In this document: positions 36,825 through 46,269 of the stretch, in pieces
How the letters are laid out: every line of letters starts with the position of its first letter
Position numbering within the stretch: position 1 is the stretch's first letter
Assembly: GCF_900110495.1 (NCBI RefSeq)
Contig: NZ_FODX01000008.1
Location: 1 to 64,000 of the forward strand
Source: Nitrosovibrio sp. Nv6
GTDB taxonomy: Bacteria; Pseudomonadota; Gammaproteobacteria; Burkholderiales; Nitrosomonadaceae
Direction: 5' to 3'
DNA: 64,000 nucleotides
Program-made: the position numbers and the translations under genes
Notes under the pieces: model-generated
Seen by the model: the letters and a program-made list of their open reading frames with translations, nothing else
Told to the model about the DNA's origin: nothing
Database searches by the model: none

Positions 36825-37244
36825 GTGTCTGAGCGCCGGGCCAGACGCCGCCTGATGAACGAGATAAACGTCGTGCCGTATATCGACGTAATGCTCGTGC
36901 TGCTGGTGATTTTCATGATCACGGCGCCGCTCATTACGCCCGGCGAGATCGAATTGCCGCAGATCGGCAAATCCCTGACGCCCCCGGTCGCACCGCTGGA
37001 AGTGATTATCAAGGCCGACGGCAGCCTGAGTTTGCATGATCGTTCCGGGGCGGGAGGCGAACAGAAAATCAGCCGCGAAGAACTTGTAGAGGCGATCAAA
37101 CAGAAACAGGCGCTGAACACTGAGCAGCCAGTGGTGATTGCCGGGGATAAAAGCGTGCGCTATGAAGAAGTGATAAAGGTGATGGATATTCTGCAACAGC
37201 AACAGGTGAAGAAAGTGGGGCTCCTGGCAAGACCGAACATTTGA
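36825..37244 (+). CDS. tolR: Tol-Pal system protein TolR
   Basis: TolR is the ExbD-like single-pass partner of TolQ. The 139-residue protein begins with RRRLMNEINVVPYIDVMLVL, which holds the proton-relay aspartate at the start of its one helix. A periplasmic domain follows, with PVVIAGDKSVRYEEVIKVMD. It starts at GTG 36825, with GGGGA some ten bases upstream. The tolA start overlaps its stop by one base. Confidence 0.96.
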   Translation: MSERRARRRLMNEINVVPYIDVMLVLLVIFMITAPLITPGEIELPQIGKSLTPPVAPLEVIIKADGSLSLHDRSGAGGEQKISREELVEAIKQKQALNTEQPVVIAGDKSVRYEEVIKVMDILQQQQVKKVGLLARPNI

Positions 37245-38140
37245 TGAGCGATATGGCAATGCGAGATTCTGCGCATCTTGAGCCGGGCCGGGTACGGGCA
37301 GGCGTGTTTGCTGTATTGGTCCATATCATTTTTATTGCTTTCATGATTTTTGGGCTCAATTGGAAAACCGCGCCGCCTGAAGCCATGATGGTGGATGTAT
37401 GGAGCAGTCTGCCCCCACCTCCCCTGCCAACTCAGCCGGTCGCTAAAGCACCGCCGCCGCCACCACCAATCCCCGAGCCGATTGAGCAACCCAGGGAAGC
37501 AAAGCCGCTGCCGCCCGAGGTGGAAGCGCCGCCGCCTCCGCCCCCACCCCCGGCGGAGCCGGATATTGCTCTCAAGGAAAAAATAGAGAAACCTAAACCG
37601 GTCGAAAAAAAACAATTGGAGAAAGAAAAGAAAGAGAAGGAGAAAAAAGAGAAGGAGAAAAAAGAAAAGGAACAGAAGGAAAAGGCGCAAAAGGAAAAAG
37701 AGCAGAAAGAGAAAGAACAGAAGGAAAAAGAGCGGAGGGAGAAGGAGCAGAAAGCCAGGATTGCGGCGGAAGTGGAACAGCTCGAACGAGAGCAGCAGAA
37801 AGCGAATGAAAGGCTTCAGGCGCAGGCAGCGCAAGCCGCGGCGCAATCCCGCGTGGCAAACGAGATAGCCGAATACAAGGCAAAGATTCTTGCCAAAATC
37901 AGGCGGAATATTGTGATGCCACCCGATCTGCCCGGCAACCCGGTGGTGGAATTCGATGTCACGCTGCTTCCCGGCGGGGATATCCTCGATGTGAGGCTGC
38001 GCGCAAGCAGCGGAATCCCGGCTTTCGATAGTGCGGTGGAGCGCGGCATTTTCCTGGCCAAACCGCTCCCGCTGCCGCCGGACCCCGCCCTTTTTTCGAA
38101 ATTCCGCAATTTGAGCGTCAAGGTGCATTACCGCGAATGA
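37244..38140 (+). CDS. tolA: Tol-Pal system protein TolA
   Basis: TolA links the inner-membrane motor to Pal and TolB. The 298-residue protein has one N-terminal helix (about 16-38), then a proline-rich stretch (about 50-110), a highly charged helix of repeated Lys/Glu (KEKEKKEKE-like, about 120-180), a Glu/Gln/Ala-rich coiled coil, and the C-terminal domain with VEFDVTLLPGGDILDVRL. The Lys/Glu repeat is almost pure and is encoded by A/G-rich DNA prone to slippage. ATG 37244 starts in the TGATG overlap with tolR; it overlaps tolB by four bases. Confidence 0.95.
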   Translation: MSDMAMRDSAHLEPGRVRAGVFAVLVHIIFIAFMIFGLNWKTAPPEAMMVDVWSSLPPPPLPTQPVAKAPPPPPPIPEPIEQPREAKPLPPEVEAPPPPPPPPAEPDIALKEKIEKPKPVEKKQLEKEKKEKEKKEKEKKEKEQKEKAQKEKEQKEKEQKEKERREKEQKARIAAEVEQLEREQQKANERLQAQAAQAAAQSRVANEIAEYKAKILAKIRRNIVMPPDLPGNPVVEFDVTLLPGGDILDVRLRASSGIPAFDSAVERGIFLAKPLPLPPDPALFSKFRNLSVKVHYRE

Positions 38141-38184
38141 CTGGTATAATTCATGACTTTGCGAATTCATTGAGGGTCATCCTT

Positions 38185-39489
38185 ATGCTGCCCATGCAGA
38201 TTCGCTTGCGCAGATTTTACGGCTTTGCTGTCGTCCTGCTCCTGTGGCTGGCCAGCGTGCCGCTGCACGCAGCGCTGAATATCGAAATTTTTGGCGGTGG
38301 CGCGACGCAGATTCCCATCGCGATAGTCCCCTTCGCCGCCGAAGAAAGGCTAACCCAAAGTCTCACACCGGTGGTGTCCGCCGATCTGCAGCGTAGCGGA
38401 TTGTTCAGGTTGGTTGACCCGGCTGGTCTCAGGCCGCATGAGCCCATCGAAGTGGTTTATCCGGATTGGATTAACCGGGGAGCCGGCGCGCTGGTTATCG
38501 GCAGCACTACGGCACTGCCGGGAGGACAAGTCGCAGTGCGGGTCCGGCTGCTGGATGTAGCGAAACAGGCGGAGCTGGCGGTTTATACGGAGACCGTTCC
38601 CGCAGAACAATTGCGCGCCGCCGCCCACCGGATAGCTGATTTGGTTTATGAAAAATTGACCGGCGATCGGGGCGTCTTCAGCACACGCATCGCCTACGTC
38701 GTCAAACAGGGAAAAAAATACTCCCTTCAAGTCGCGGATGCAGACGGATTCAATGCCCAGCCCGTGATTGAATACACGGAGCCGATTATATCGCCCACCT
38801 GGTCACCCGACGGCAAGCAACTGGCATATGTTTCCTTCGAGAACAAAAAGCCGGTAGTGTACGTACAGACGCTTGCAACGCGCGCGCGCAAGGCGGTGGC
38901 CAATTTCAGGGGAAGCAATAGCGCGCCGGCCTGGTCTCCGGATGGGAAAAAGCTCGCAGTCGTGCTGTCTCTGATGGGGGGTTCACAGATCTTTCTGATC
39001 AATGCGGATGGCAGTGGATTGCAACGGCTCAGCAAAAGTTCTGGCATCGATACAGAACCCAGTTTTTCACCCGATGGCCAGTCGATCATTTTTACTTCCG
39101 ATCGTGGCGGCAGCCCTCAAATCTACCGCATGCCGACAACGGCCCGCGCCTCGGGAACGGCAGAGCGCCTCACGTTCGAGGGCAGTTATAACGTCAGTCC
39201 GGATTACAGTTCAGACGGCAGAAGCTTCATCTTCATTCATCGCAATGGCGATCGCTTTAATGTAGCGATACAGAATCTGGCGACCCGTCAGGTGCAATTA
39301 CTTACCGATTCGCAATTTGATGAATCCCCCAGCTTTGCTCCGAACGGCAAGATCATCCTTTATGCAACTGAAGTAAGGGGTCGTGGTATATTATCGGCCG
39401 TATCGAGCGATGGCAAAACAAGACAACAGCTTTCAACGCAAGCTGGTGATGTAAGAGAGCCGGCATGGGGTCCTTTGCCAAGGCAATAA
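38185..39489 (+). CDS. tolB: Tol-Pal system periplasmic protein TolB
   Basis: TolB is the periplasmic beta-propeller that binds Pal and the TolA C-terminus. From ATG 38185 (GAGGG eight bases upstream) it has 434 residues with a signal peptide ending PLHA before ALNIEIFGG. An N-terminal domain (VADLQRSGLFRLVDP) is followed by WD40-like repeats with the pattern PAWSPDGKKLAV, FSPDGQSIIFTSDR and so on. An ATG at 38137 in overlap with tolA is a possible alternative start but would make the leader unusually long. Confidence 0.96.
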   Translation: MLPMQIRLRRFYGFAVVLLLWLASVPLHAALNIEIFGGGATQIPIAIVPFAAEERLTQSLTPVVSADLQRSGLFRLVDPAGLRPHEPIEVVYPDWINRGAGALVIGSTTALPGGQVAVRVRLLDVAKQAELAVYTETVPAEQLRAAAHRIADLVYEKLTGDRGVFSTRIAYVVKQGKKYSLQVADADGFNAQPVIEYTEPIISPTWSPDGKQLAYVSFENKKPVVYVQTLATRARKAVANFRGSNSAPAWSPDGKKLAVVLSLMGGSQIFLINADGSGLQRLSKSSGIDTEPSFSPDGQSIIFTSDRGGSPQIYRMPTTARASGTAERLTFEGSYNVSPDYSSDGRSFIFIHRNGDRFNVAIQNLATRQVQLLTDSQFDESPSFAPNGKIILYATEVRGRGILSAVSSDGKTRQQLSTQAGDVREPAWGPLPRQ

Positions 39490-39529
39490 TAGTAGTTTGT
39501 ATTTTTAGTAAACCATAAAGGAAATGAAG

Positions 39530-40045
39530 ATGAAAAAAGTTATCGGAGTGTTATTGATAAGTTTGTTGTCGGCGTGCGCAAGCCAGACTCCGCAGCCCTC
39601 CGCCGACGTGGAAGACAGGTCCAGGGGCGTCGCGCCGCAGACAATGGAAGGCGCCAGAGACATGGAAGCCTCTCCGACACTCAACCCGCTTACGGACCCA
39701 AATAACATTCTTTCCAGACGCAGCGTTTATTTTGATTTCGACAGTTATGTGGTAAAGGATGAATACAGATCCCTCGTAGTGGCTCATGGTCAGTATCTGC
39801 GCGACAATAGCAGCGCCAGAGCCCTTGTGCAGGGCAACACGGATGAGCGCGGCAGCCGGGAATATAACCTTGCGCTGGGCCAACGTCGCGCGGACGCGGT
39901 CAAGTACGTGATGACATTATCGGGCGCCAAGGAATCGCAGGTCGAGTCCGTCAGTCTGGGTGAAGAGAAGCCGCGGGCGACAGGTCATGATGAAGCTTCG
40001 TGGGCCGAGAACCGCCGCGCGGATATCCGCTATCAGGGCGAGTAA
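39530..40045 (+). CDS. pal: peptidoglycan-associated lipoprotein Pal
   Basis: Pal is an outer-membrane lipoprotein that binds peptidoglycan and TolB. From ATG 39530 (AAAGGA seven bases upstream) it has 171 residues. The lipobox LLSAC places the lipidated Cys at 16. After a linker comes the OmpA-like domain: SVYFDFDSYVVKDEY, GNTDERGSREYNLALGQRRA and the final ENRRADI segment. The peptidoglycan-binding Asp and Arg are in these motifs. Confidence 0.97.
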   Translation: MKKVIGVLLISLLSACASQTPQPSADVEDRSRGVAPQTMEGARDMEASPTLNPLTDPNNILSRRSVYFDFDSYVVKDEYRSLVVAHGQYLRDNSSARALVQGNTDERGSREYNLALGQRRADAVKYVMTLSGAKESQVESVSLGEEKPRATGHDEASWAENRRADIRYQGE

Positions 40046-40047
40046 TC

Positions 40048-40998
40048 GTGCAATTGCGCGCTTTTTGGCTGTTGTTCCTCATCTGCTGTAATCCAGGTTA
40101 CGCGGGTGTGTTCGACGACGAGGAGGCGCGCAGAAAGATTGCGGAGCAGCAGGCGGTGATCAGGGACGTGCGAGATCAGGGCCAAATCCTGGAAGGGCGC
40201 GTTGTAAAGCTCGAAGAAGTGCTTAACAATCAACCTCTGCTGGAGCTCCATAGCCAGATCGAAGCCCTGAGACTCGACCTGAACAAGCTGCAGGGTCAGA
40301 TTGAAGTACTGGTCAATGAGAATGAGTTGACGCAGAAGCGGCAGAAGGATTTTTACATTGATCTGGATAACCGGCTGAGGCGGATAGAGCAACCTGATGA
40401 ACCCGTCACCTCCGGGGCTGCCGCATCTGGTCCGATCGCCTCTGAATCAGCAACGCCTGAATCTGCGGCATCCCAGGCATCCGGTTCTGACGACCGGCCT
40501 GAACCGGATGTGGAGGTTGCATCTGCAGCGGCCGTTGTGGTTCCACCCGCGCCAGGTATGTCTGCCCCGAGTATGCCTGCCGCCGGCAGGCCTGCTCCGA
40601 ACACCGGCGCGATGTCAGGCGATGGTGCCGAGGGCCGCGCCTATGAGGCAGCGTATGATCTGTTCAAGGGGGCAAGGTATAAAGATGCTATTTCCCGGTT
40701 TGAAAAGTTTATCAAGAATTATCCTGCGTCAAATCTTGCACCCAGTGCCCAGTACTGGATCGGTAACTCTCATTACGCGTTGCGTGATTTCAAGAGTGCA
40801 GTCAACGCACAGGAAAAACTGATCAAAACGTTTCCGGACAGCGCCAAGGCTCCTGATGCGATGCTCAACATTGCGAGCAGCCAGCAGGAAATGAGTAGAA
40901 AGACTGATGCCAGGAAAACCTTGCAAACCCTTGTTGCCAAATACCCTGGCAGCGAGGCGGCTGAAAAAGCGAAACAGCGGTTGGTCAACCTGAAGTAG
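40048..40998 (+). CDS. cpoB: cell division coordinator CpoB (YbgF)
   Basis: CpoB links Tol-Pal with penicillin-binding protein 1B during septation. The 316-residue protein starts at GTG 40048, two bases behind the pal stop. It has a signal peptide (ending GYAG), an N-terminal coiled coil (about 25-110), an Ala/Pro/Ser-rich linker, and a C-terminal TPR domain (AYDLFKGARYKDAISRFEKF, LAPSAQYWIGNSHYALRDF). It closes the ybgC-tolQRAB-pal-cpoB cluster. Confidence 0.94.
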   Translation: MQLRAFWLLFLICCNPGYAGVFDDEEARRKIAEQQAVIRDVRDQGQILEGRVVKLEEVLNNQPLLELHSQIEALRLDLNKLQGQIEVLVNENELTQKRQKDFYIDLDNRLRRIEQPDEPVTSGAAASGPIASESATPESAASQASGSDDRPEPDVEVASAAAVVVPPAPGMSAPSMPAAGRPAPNTGAMSGDGAEGRAYEAAYDLFKGARYKDAISRFEKFIKNYPASNLAPSAQYWIGNSHYALRDFKSAVNAQEKLIKTFPDSAKAPDAMLNIASSQQEMSRKTDARKTLQTLVAKYPGSEAAEKAKQRLVNLK

Positions 40999-41041
40999 CC
41001 TGGTTTATAGCGGCCGCTCATTCTCCGCAGTTGGCTTACTC

Positions 41042-41743
41042 ATGCAGGATATGGTTCAAACCTTATCTCCATCCCAATCCAGGGCTATGCAGTCTTCCGA
41101 AGCCGGGAATTTGCGCGTCAACGAAATTTTCTTATCCCTGCAGGGAGAAACCAGCCGCGTAGGATTACCGACGGTATTTGTGCGCCTCACCGGTTGCCCT
41201 TTACGCTGCGGCTATTGTGACACAGAGTATGCTTTCTATGGCGGCAAGCGTCTCCCGATTTCCGACATTCTCGTGGAGGTCGCCAGCTATGCTGCTCGCT
41301 ATGTCACCGTAACCGGAGGCGAGCCTCTGGCGCAGAAAGAGTGCCTCACATTGCTCAGGCTATTATGCGACGCAGGCTACTCGGTATCGCTCGAAACCAG
41401 CGGTGCGCTGGATGTATCAATGGTAGATGAAAGGGTTTCAAAGATTCTGGATATCAAGACGCCCGGCTCGGGCGAAGCGGAAAAAAACCGCTGGTCCAAT
41501 CTCCCCTATCTCACACCCCATGATGAAGTGAAGTTTGTGCTATGCGATGAAATCGACTATCAATGGGCGGTTGAAGCGATGCGTAAGCATCAGTTGGATC
41601 TCGTCTGTCCGGTTTTATTTTCACCCGTATATGATCGGCTTGATCCTGCAGCGCTGGCTGCCTGGGTATTGCGGGATCGTTTACCGGTGAGAGTGCAGGT
41701 TCAGCTACACAAATTATTATGGGGTGAAGGGCCAGGACGATGA
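41042..41743 (+). CDS. queE: 7-carboxy-7-deazaguanine synthase
   Basis: QueE is a radical-SAM enzyme that makes 7-carboxy-7-deazaguanine on the way to queuosine. The 233-residue protein has the cluster motif Cys52-x3-Cys56-x2-Cys59 in GCPLRCGYCDTEYAF, preceded by IFLSLQGET and followed by VTVTGGEPL. It lies between cpoB and queC, as in several betaproteobacteria. An alternative start at ATG 41087 would remove 15 unconserved residues. Confidence 0.95.
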   Translation: MQDMVQTLSPSQSRAMQSSEAGNLRVNEIFLSLQGETSRVGLPTVFVRLTGCPLRCGYCDTEYAFYGGKRLPISDILVEVASYAARYVTVTGGEPLAQKECLTLLRLLCDAGYSVSLETSGALDVSMVDERVSKILDIKTPGSGEAEKNRWSNLPYLTPHDEVKFVLCDEIDYQWAVEAMRKHQLDLVCPVLFSPVYDRLDPAALAAWVLRDRLPVRVQVQLHKLLWGEGPGR

Positions 41744-41785
41744 AAGCATGCAGGAAGGCGCCATGAATTTTTTTCCACAGGTTTT

Positions 41786-42460
41786 ATGGCAAAGGCAGTA
41801 GTGCTGTTATCCGGCGGTTTGGATTCCGCCACGACGCTTGCCATTGCCCGCAGCAGAGAATACGAGTGTTATGCCTTGAGCATCGATTACGGCCAGCGTC
41901 ATGGATCGGAACTCGCAGCTGCGGAAAAATTGGCCCATTCACTTGGAGCTTGGGATCACAAGGTCATTAAAGTTGACCTGTCCCTCTTCGGCGGATCGGC
42001 TCTGACCGATAAATCCAGCGCCCTACCTACCGAAGGAACTGAAGCAGGCATTCCTGTGACCTACGTCCCGGCGCGGAATACAATCATGCTGTCCTTAGCG
42101 CTGGCCTGGGCCGAAGTTCTTGAGAGTCGCGATATTTTTATTGGAGCAAATGTGGTGGACTACTCCGGTTATCCCGATTGTCGACCGAAGTACCTTGCGG
42201 CATTTGAGCAGATGGCGAATCTTGCCACCAAAGCTGCGATTGAAGGCGCCAGGGTAAGTATCCACGCGCCGCTCATGAAGCTGTCCAAAGCCCAGATCAT
42301 ACAGCAGGGAGTGTCCCTGGGCCTTGATTACAGTTTGACCGTATCCTGTTACCAGGCCGATGAAGAAGGACTGGCCTGCGGCGTGTGTGATTCGTGCCGA
42401 TTACGTCGAGCGGGGTTCGAGTCAGCCAATGTCGCCGATGTAACGCGTTATCAATCGTAG
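41786..42460 (+). CDS. queC: 7-cyano-7-deazaguanine synthase
   Basis: QueC converts the QueE product to preQ0 using ATP and ammonia. The 224-residue protein has the PP-loop SGGLDS at 9-14, [18 protein letters not shown], and a zinc site in [21 protein letters not shown] split over the C-terminal region. It is 42 bases behind queE, forming a preQ0 pair. Later queuosine genes are not in the window. Confidence 0.97.
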   Translation: MAKAVVLLSGGLDSATTLAIARSREYECYALSIDYGQRHGSELAAAEKLAHSLGAWDHKVIKVDLSLFGGSALTDKSSALPTEGTEAGIPVTYVPARNTIMLSLALAWAEVLESRDIFIGANVVDYSGYPDCRPKYLAAFEQMANLATKAAIEGARVSIHAPLMKLSKAQIIQQGVSLGLDYSLTVSCYQADEEGLACGVCDSCRLRRAGFESANVADVTRYQS

Positions 42461-42547
42461 CTGCCCAATTGTTGTTGCCCCTTGCCGTTGCCTTGGTCCG
42501 TCCGCTATCCGTTGTCATATTGGAGCATGTAGCTCATTGCCTCTCGC

Positions 42548-43246
42548 ATGATCTCCTGGCTTACTCCTGAGTCTCATTTCCCGCCGCTGCACACCGCACT
42601 TGCTCAGCCTAATGGCCTGCTTGCCATCGGTGGCGATCTCTCGCCGCAACGGCTGATCCAAGCCTACCGCTGCGGCATTTTTCCCTGGTTCAATGAGGGT
42701 GAGCCTATTCTATGGTGGAGTCCCGATCCACGCATGGTGCTGTTTCCCGGCGAGCTTAAAATATCCCGATCACTAAGAAAAGCGCTTAAGAAAGGCAATT
42801 ACGAAATTCGCACCGACAGCGCTTTCAACCAGGTCATGCACGAGTGCGCCGCGCCGCGTAGTGGACGCGCCGGAACCTGGATTCATGAAGAGATGGTTTC
42901 AGCCTATGCTGCTCTGCATGAAATGGGCATGGCACATTCCGTCGAAACGTGGATAGACGGGGAATTAATGGGCGGGCTATATGGTGTGGCTCAGGGAAAA
43001 ATGTTTTTTGGGGAGTCGATGTTTTCCCGCGTTTCCGGCGCGTCCAAAATCGCATTGGTGCACCTGGTAAGACAACTGGAGCGCCGGGGATTCAGGATGA
43101 TTGACTGTCAAATGAAAACCGCTCATCTCGCTTCCTTCGGCGCGCGGGAAATTCCTCGCAAGGAATTTAGTCAAAGATTGAAAGAATTGGTAAACTACCC
43201 TGAACGAGTCGAAAAATGGTGCTTCGATCATGAGCCAATTGAATGA
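42548..43246 (+). CDS. aat: leucyl/phenylalanyl-tRNA-protein transferase
   Basis: Aat adds Leu or Phe to proteins with N-terminal Lys or Arg, marking them for ClpS-ClpAP. The 232-residue protein has all family blocks: [40 protein letters not shown], the [20 protein letters not shown] core and [19 protein letters not shown]. The overlap with bpt by 17 bases couples the two N-degron transferases. Confidence 0.97.
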   Translation: MISWLTPESHFPPLHTALAQPNGLLAIGGDLSPQRLIQAYRCGIFPWFNEGEPILWWSPDPRMVLFPGELKISRSLRKALKKGNYEIRTDSAFNQVMHECAAPRSGRAGTWIHEEMVSAYAALHEMGMAHSVETWIDGELMGGLYGVAQGKMFFGESMFSRVSGASKIALVHLVRQLERRGFRMIDCQMKTAHLASFGAREIPRKEFSQRLKELVNYPERVEKWCFDHEPIE

Positions 43247-43985
43247 CCTCCCTTCGTCCGCGCTGCAGTTCTACACTACTGCGTCTTATCCGTGCAGCTA
43301 CTTGCCGGAGCAGTTGGCGCGGTCCCAGGTGGCGACGCCCAGCCACCTGATCGATACCGATATTTATGGCGAGCTGGTGCAGGCCGGTTTTCGGCGCAGC
43401 GGCGCATTCACTTACCGTCCTTACTGCGACAACTGCCGTGCCTGCATGCCGGTACGGATCGTGGTCGATGAATTGATTCTCAGACGTGCTCAACGCCGCT
43501 CCTGGAAGCGTCATCAGAACCTGGTTGCGACACAACATGATTTGTATTATCACCCGGATCACTATGCGCTGTATCTGCGCTATCAGGCGCAACGCCATAG
43601 CGGCGGCGGCATGGATCGGGACAGCCGGGAGCAATACCGCCATTTCCTGCTGCCAAGCAATGTCAATTCCAGTCTTGTCGAGTTCCACGATAATGGCCAG
43701 TTGCGCATGATCAGCATTATTGATGAACTGCCTGACGGAATATCGTCTGTATATACTTTTTTCGATCCGGATGTGCCAGGGGCCAGCTTCGGCACCTACA
43801 ATATCTTGTGGCAAGTGCAACTATGCCGCGCGCTGAAACTACCCTACCTTTATTTGGGTTACTGGATCAAGGAAAGCCAGAAAATGGCATATAAAGCCGG
43901 ATTCAGGCCATTGCAGTGTCTGGTTGATGGGCGCTGGGAGCCGTTGAGCAACGTAGAGATTTCCGGTATCAAGGACCCTGCGTAG
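43230..43985 (+). CDS. bpt: aspartate/glutamate leucyltransferase Bpt
   Basis: Bpt adds leucine to N-terminal Asp or Glu, feeding the same ClpS-ClpAP pathway as Aat. The 251-residue protein belongs to the ATE1-like family: [16 protein letters not shown], the Cys-rich [20 protein letters not shown], and the C-terminal [20 protein letters not shown]. It starts inside aat, an arrangement that is usual where both enzymes occur. Confidence 0.96.
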   Translation: MSQLNDLPSSALQFYTTASYPCSYLPEQLARSQVATPSHLIDTDIYGELVQAGFRRSGAFTYRPYCDNCRACMPVRIVVDELILRRAQRRSWKRHQNLVATQHDLYYHPDHYALYLRYQAQRHSGGGMDRDSREQYRHFLLPSNVNSSLVEFHDNGQLRMISIIDELPDGISSVYTFFDPDVPGASFGTYNILWQVQLCRALKLPYLYLGYWIKESQKMAYKAGFRPLQCLVDGRWEPLSNVEISGIKDPA

Positions 43986-44032
43986 CCGTAGTTTTGTCTA
44001 CTGATCAATCATTCCTCGGGACGGCCGCGGAT

Positions 44033-44980
44033 TCAACTTCCAGACTGTTGCTGCGCCATCCGTATTGCGGAGGCACGTTTTTCCAAAGGTTCCGCTTTTT
44101 CCGCATGGCCGATATCCCGGTAAAGCTGTGCCAGATTTTCGAGACTGGTTGCCACGTTCGGGTGATTGCGACCCAGCGCTTTTTCTGAAATCGCCAGCGC
44201 ACGCCGGAAGAGCGGCTCGGCATGCGGGTACTTGCCCTGGTCTTTATATAACCCCGCCAGATTATTCAAGCTCAAGGCCACGTTCGGATGATCCGGGCCC
44301 AGCGCCTTTTTCGAAATTGCGAATACCCGCTTATAAAGCGGCTCAGCTTGCGCGTACTGTTTTTGCGCATTGTAAAGCAGTGCAAGATTGTTCAGGCTCA
44401 TGGCCACATTCGGATGGTCGGGACCGAGCGTTTTTTCCAGTATGGCCAACGCGCGCTTAAAAAGCGGTTCTGCCTGCGCATACTGCTCCTGCACTTGATA
44501 TAGCTGCCCCAGATTATTCAGGCTAACGGCAACATTGGGATGATCCGGCCCCAGCGCTTTCTCATCAATTGCCAGGGCCTTCTCATAGAGAGGCTGCGCC
44601 CGCGCATAATCCCCTTGTTTTCCGTGCAGCATTGCGAGGTTGTTCAGCGTGGCAGCCACTTCGGGCTGTTCCGCGCCAAGCGATTTCTCAAAAATGGCCA
44701 ACGCACGTTCGAGAAGCGGTTCGGCGTGCGCATATTTACCCTGAGCGTTATACAGCAGTGCAAGGCTATTCAGGCTGGTAGCAATATCGGGATGGTCCGC
44801 ATCCAGCGATTGTTCCGCTGTCTGCAATGCTTGCTTTGCTACCGTCGTCGCGCCTTTATAGTCACCCAGGCGATAAAGTGACTCCAATTCATCGTTGAGT
44901 CTGTCCCACTCGGTCGTGGCATGAGTCAAACCACAAAATGTCATGAGAACCAAAACCAGAAAATGGCTGGACAGCTTCAT
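44033..44980 (-). CDS. secreted TPR-repeat protein (kinesin-light-chain type repeats)
   Basis: The 315-residue protein has a signal peptide (residues 1-21, ending LTHA) and then six tandem TPR units of 42 residues, each with the pattern HPNVAxSLNNLAxLY...YAxAEPLxxRALAI...KALGPD. They fill residues 60 to about 310, forming a superhelical scaffold likely to bind protein partners in the periplasm. The units are also similar at DNA level, so copy number may vary. GGGAG lies just before the ATG and a very good promoter 49 bases upstream of the start. Function unknown; no partner gene is evident. Confidence 0.9.
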   Translation of the reverse strand: MKLSSHFLVLVLMTFCGLTHATTEWDRLNDELESLYRLGDYKGATTVAKQALQTAEQSLDADHPDIATSLNSLALLYNAQGKYAHAEPLLERALAIFEKSLGAEQPEVAATLNNLAMLHGKQGDYARAQPLYEKALAIDEKALGPDHPNVAVSLNNLGQLYQVQEQYAQAEPLFKRALAILEKTLGPDHPNVAMSLNNLALLYNAQKQYAQAEPLYKRVFAISKKALGPDHPNVALSLNNLAGLYKDQGKYPHAEPLFRRALAISEKALGRNHPNVATSLENLAQLYRDIGHAEKAEPLEKRASAIRMAQQQSGS

Positions 44981-45028
44981 GAATACTCCCGCTAACGGTC
45001 AAATAAAGATGACAACAAATCGTTGGTA

Positions 45029-45056
45029 ATTATCAATATAAACACCATTATGTCAA
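45029..45056 (-). promoter_or_regulatory. sigma-70-type promoter of the TPR protein gene
   Basis: On the minus strand a perfect TTGACA (45056-45051) and GATAAT (45034-45029) are 16 bases apart, in AT-rich DNA. This is the best promoter-like match in the window for a protein gene. The leader would be about 40 bases. Confidence 0.75.
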
Positions 45057-45227
45057 AAATAAAGTCCGGTCTATTGATAATTGGGCGCCTTTGGCATCTT
45101 CGGGCGTCGACTGTTCTTGTATAGCTGGCTCATCTGCCTGCCAATTACTCAGCCCAGCCTTTGCCTCATTTATCCGTATCGGATCTCTATTAGAGAACAT
45201 TATATTTGCGAATGTTAAAATGAGTGC

Positions 45228-46268
45228 ATGCTCTATTCCTTACTTCGGCCGTTGTTATTCGGTCTAGACCCCGAAACAGCTCATCGCATTACATTCGATG
45301 GACTCGAGAAAGCTCACCGGCTTGGCATACTTGGCAGCGGTCCGATACGTTGCCAGTCCCGCAATGTCATGGGTCTGGATTTTCCCAATCCTGTCGGGAT
45401 GGCTGCCGGGCTGGATAAGGATGGGGAGCACATCTCGGCTCTTGCCGCGCTCGGCTTCGGCTTTATCGAAATTGGCACGGTCACACCTCGTCCCCAGCCG
45501 GGGAACCCGAAACCGCGGCTGTTCCGTATTCCTCAGGTAAATGCCATCGTCAACCGCATGGGCTTCAATAACCTTGGCATAGATAATCTCCTCGCGAACG
45601 TCAAGCATGCGAATTACAGCGGTATACTCGGTATCAATATTGGCAAAAACTTCGACACGCCGGTCGAAAAAGCGATTGATGACTACCTGATTTGCCTGCA
45701 CAAGGCCTATCGCTACGCCAGCTATGTCGCTGTCAACATTTCTTCGCCCAATACCCCTAACCTTCGTCAATTGCAAAACGCGGAGGAACTGGATTATCTG
45801 CTGCGCATGCTGAAACTGAACCAGCAAAAACTGGCTGATGAACACGGGAAATATACGCCCCTGGTGGTGAAAATCGCTCCTGATCTGGAACCGCCACAAA
45901 TTGACTCCATCGCATCGCTATTGATGAAACATCGAGTTGACGGGGTTATCGCCACGAATACAACGCTCTCACGGGCCGGAATAGAAACAATGCCGCATGC
46001 GAGCGAAGCCGGCGGATTAAGTGGAGCGCCGCTCACAGAACGTGCCACCGCCGTCATCCGCCGCTTACATGATATGCTGCAAGGAGCGCTGCCCATCATC
46101 GGCGTCGGCGGCATAATGCGCGCGGCGGATGCGAAGGAAAAAATCGAGGCGGGAGCAAGTCTGGTACAAGTATACAGCGGTCTGATTTATCGCGGCCCCG
46201 ATCTGGTGCGCGAGATTGCGCAAGCTTTATGCGTAGCGGATACGCCGCATTCCGACGCGCGGATTTAA
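45228..46268 (+). CDS. pyrD: quinone-dependent dihydroorotate dehydrogenase (class 2)
   Basis: PyrD oxidises dihydroorotate to orotate in pyrimidine synthesis and passes electrons to quinone at the inner membrane. The 346-residue protein has the class 2 N-terminal membrane-contact helix ([19 protein letters not shown]), [16 protein letters not shown], the catalytic serine region [14 protein letters not shown], and the C-terminal [20 protein letters not shown]. The rnfB-like gene follows after one base. Confidence 0.97.
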   Translation: MLYSLLRPLLFGLDPETAHRITFDGLEKAHRLGILGSGPIRCQSRNVMGLDFPNPVGMAAGLDKDGEHISALAALGFGFIEIGTVTPRPQPGNPKPRLFRIPQVNAIVNRMGFNNLGIDNLLANVKHANYSGILGINIGKNFDTPVEKAIDDYLICLHKAYRYASYVAVNISSPNTPNLRQLQNAEELDYLLRMLKLNQQKLADEHGKYTPLVVKIAPDLEPPQIDSIASLLMKHRVDGVIATNTTLSRAGIETMPHASEAGGLSGAPLTERATAVIRRLHDMLQGALPIIGVGGIMRAADAKEKIEAGASLVQVYSGLIYRGPDLVREIAQALCVADTPHSDARI

Positions 46269-46269
46269 T

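Noticed and set aside
37160..38170. 336-codon open frame opposite tolR/tolA, rich in Phe and Leu
   Set aside because: It is the mirror of the A/G-rich Lys/Glu repeat of tolA; the real gene is clear on the plus strand.
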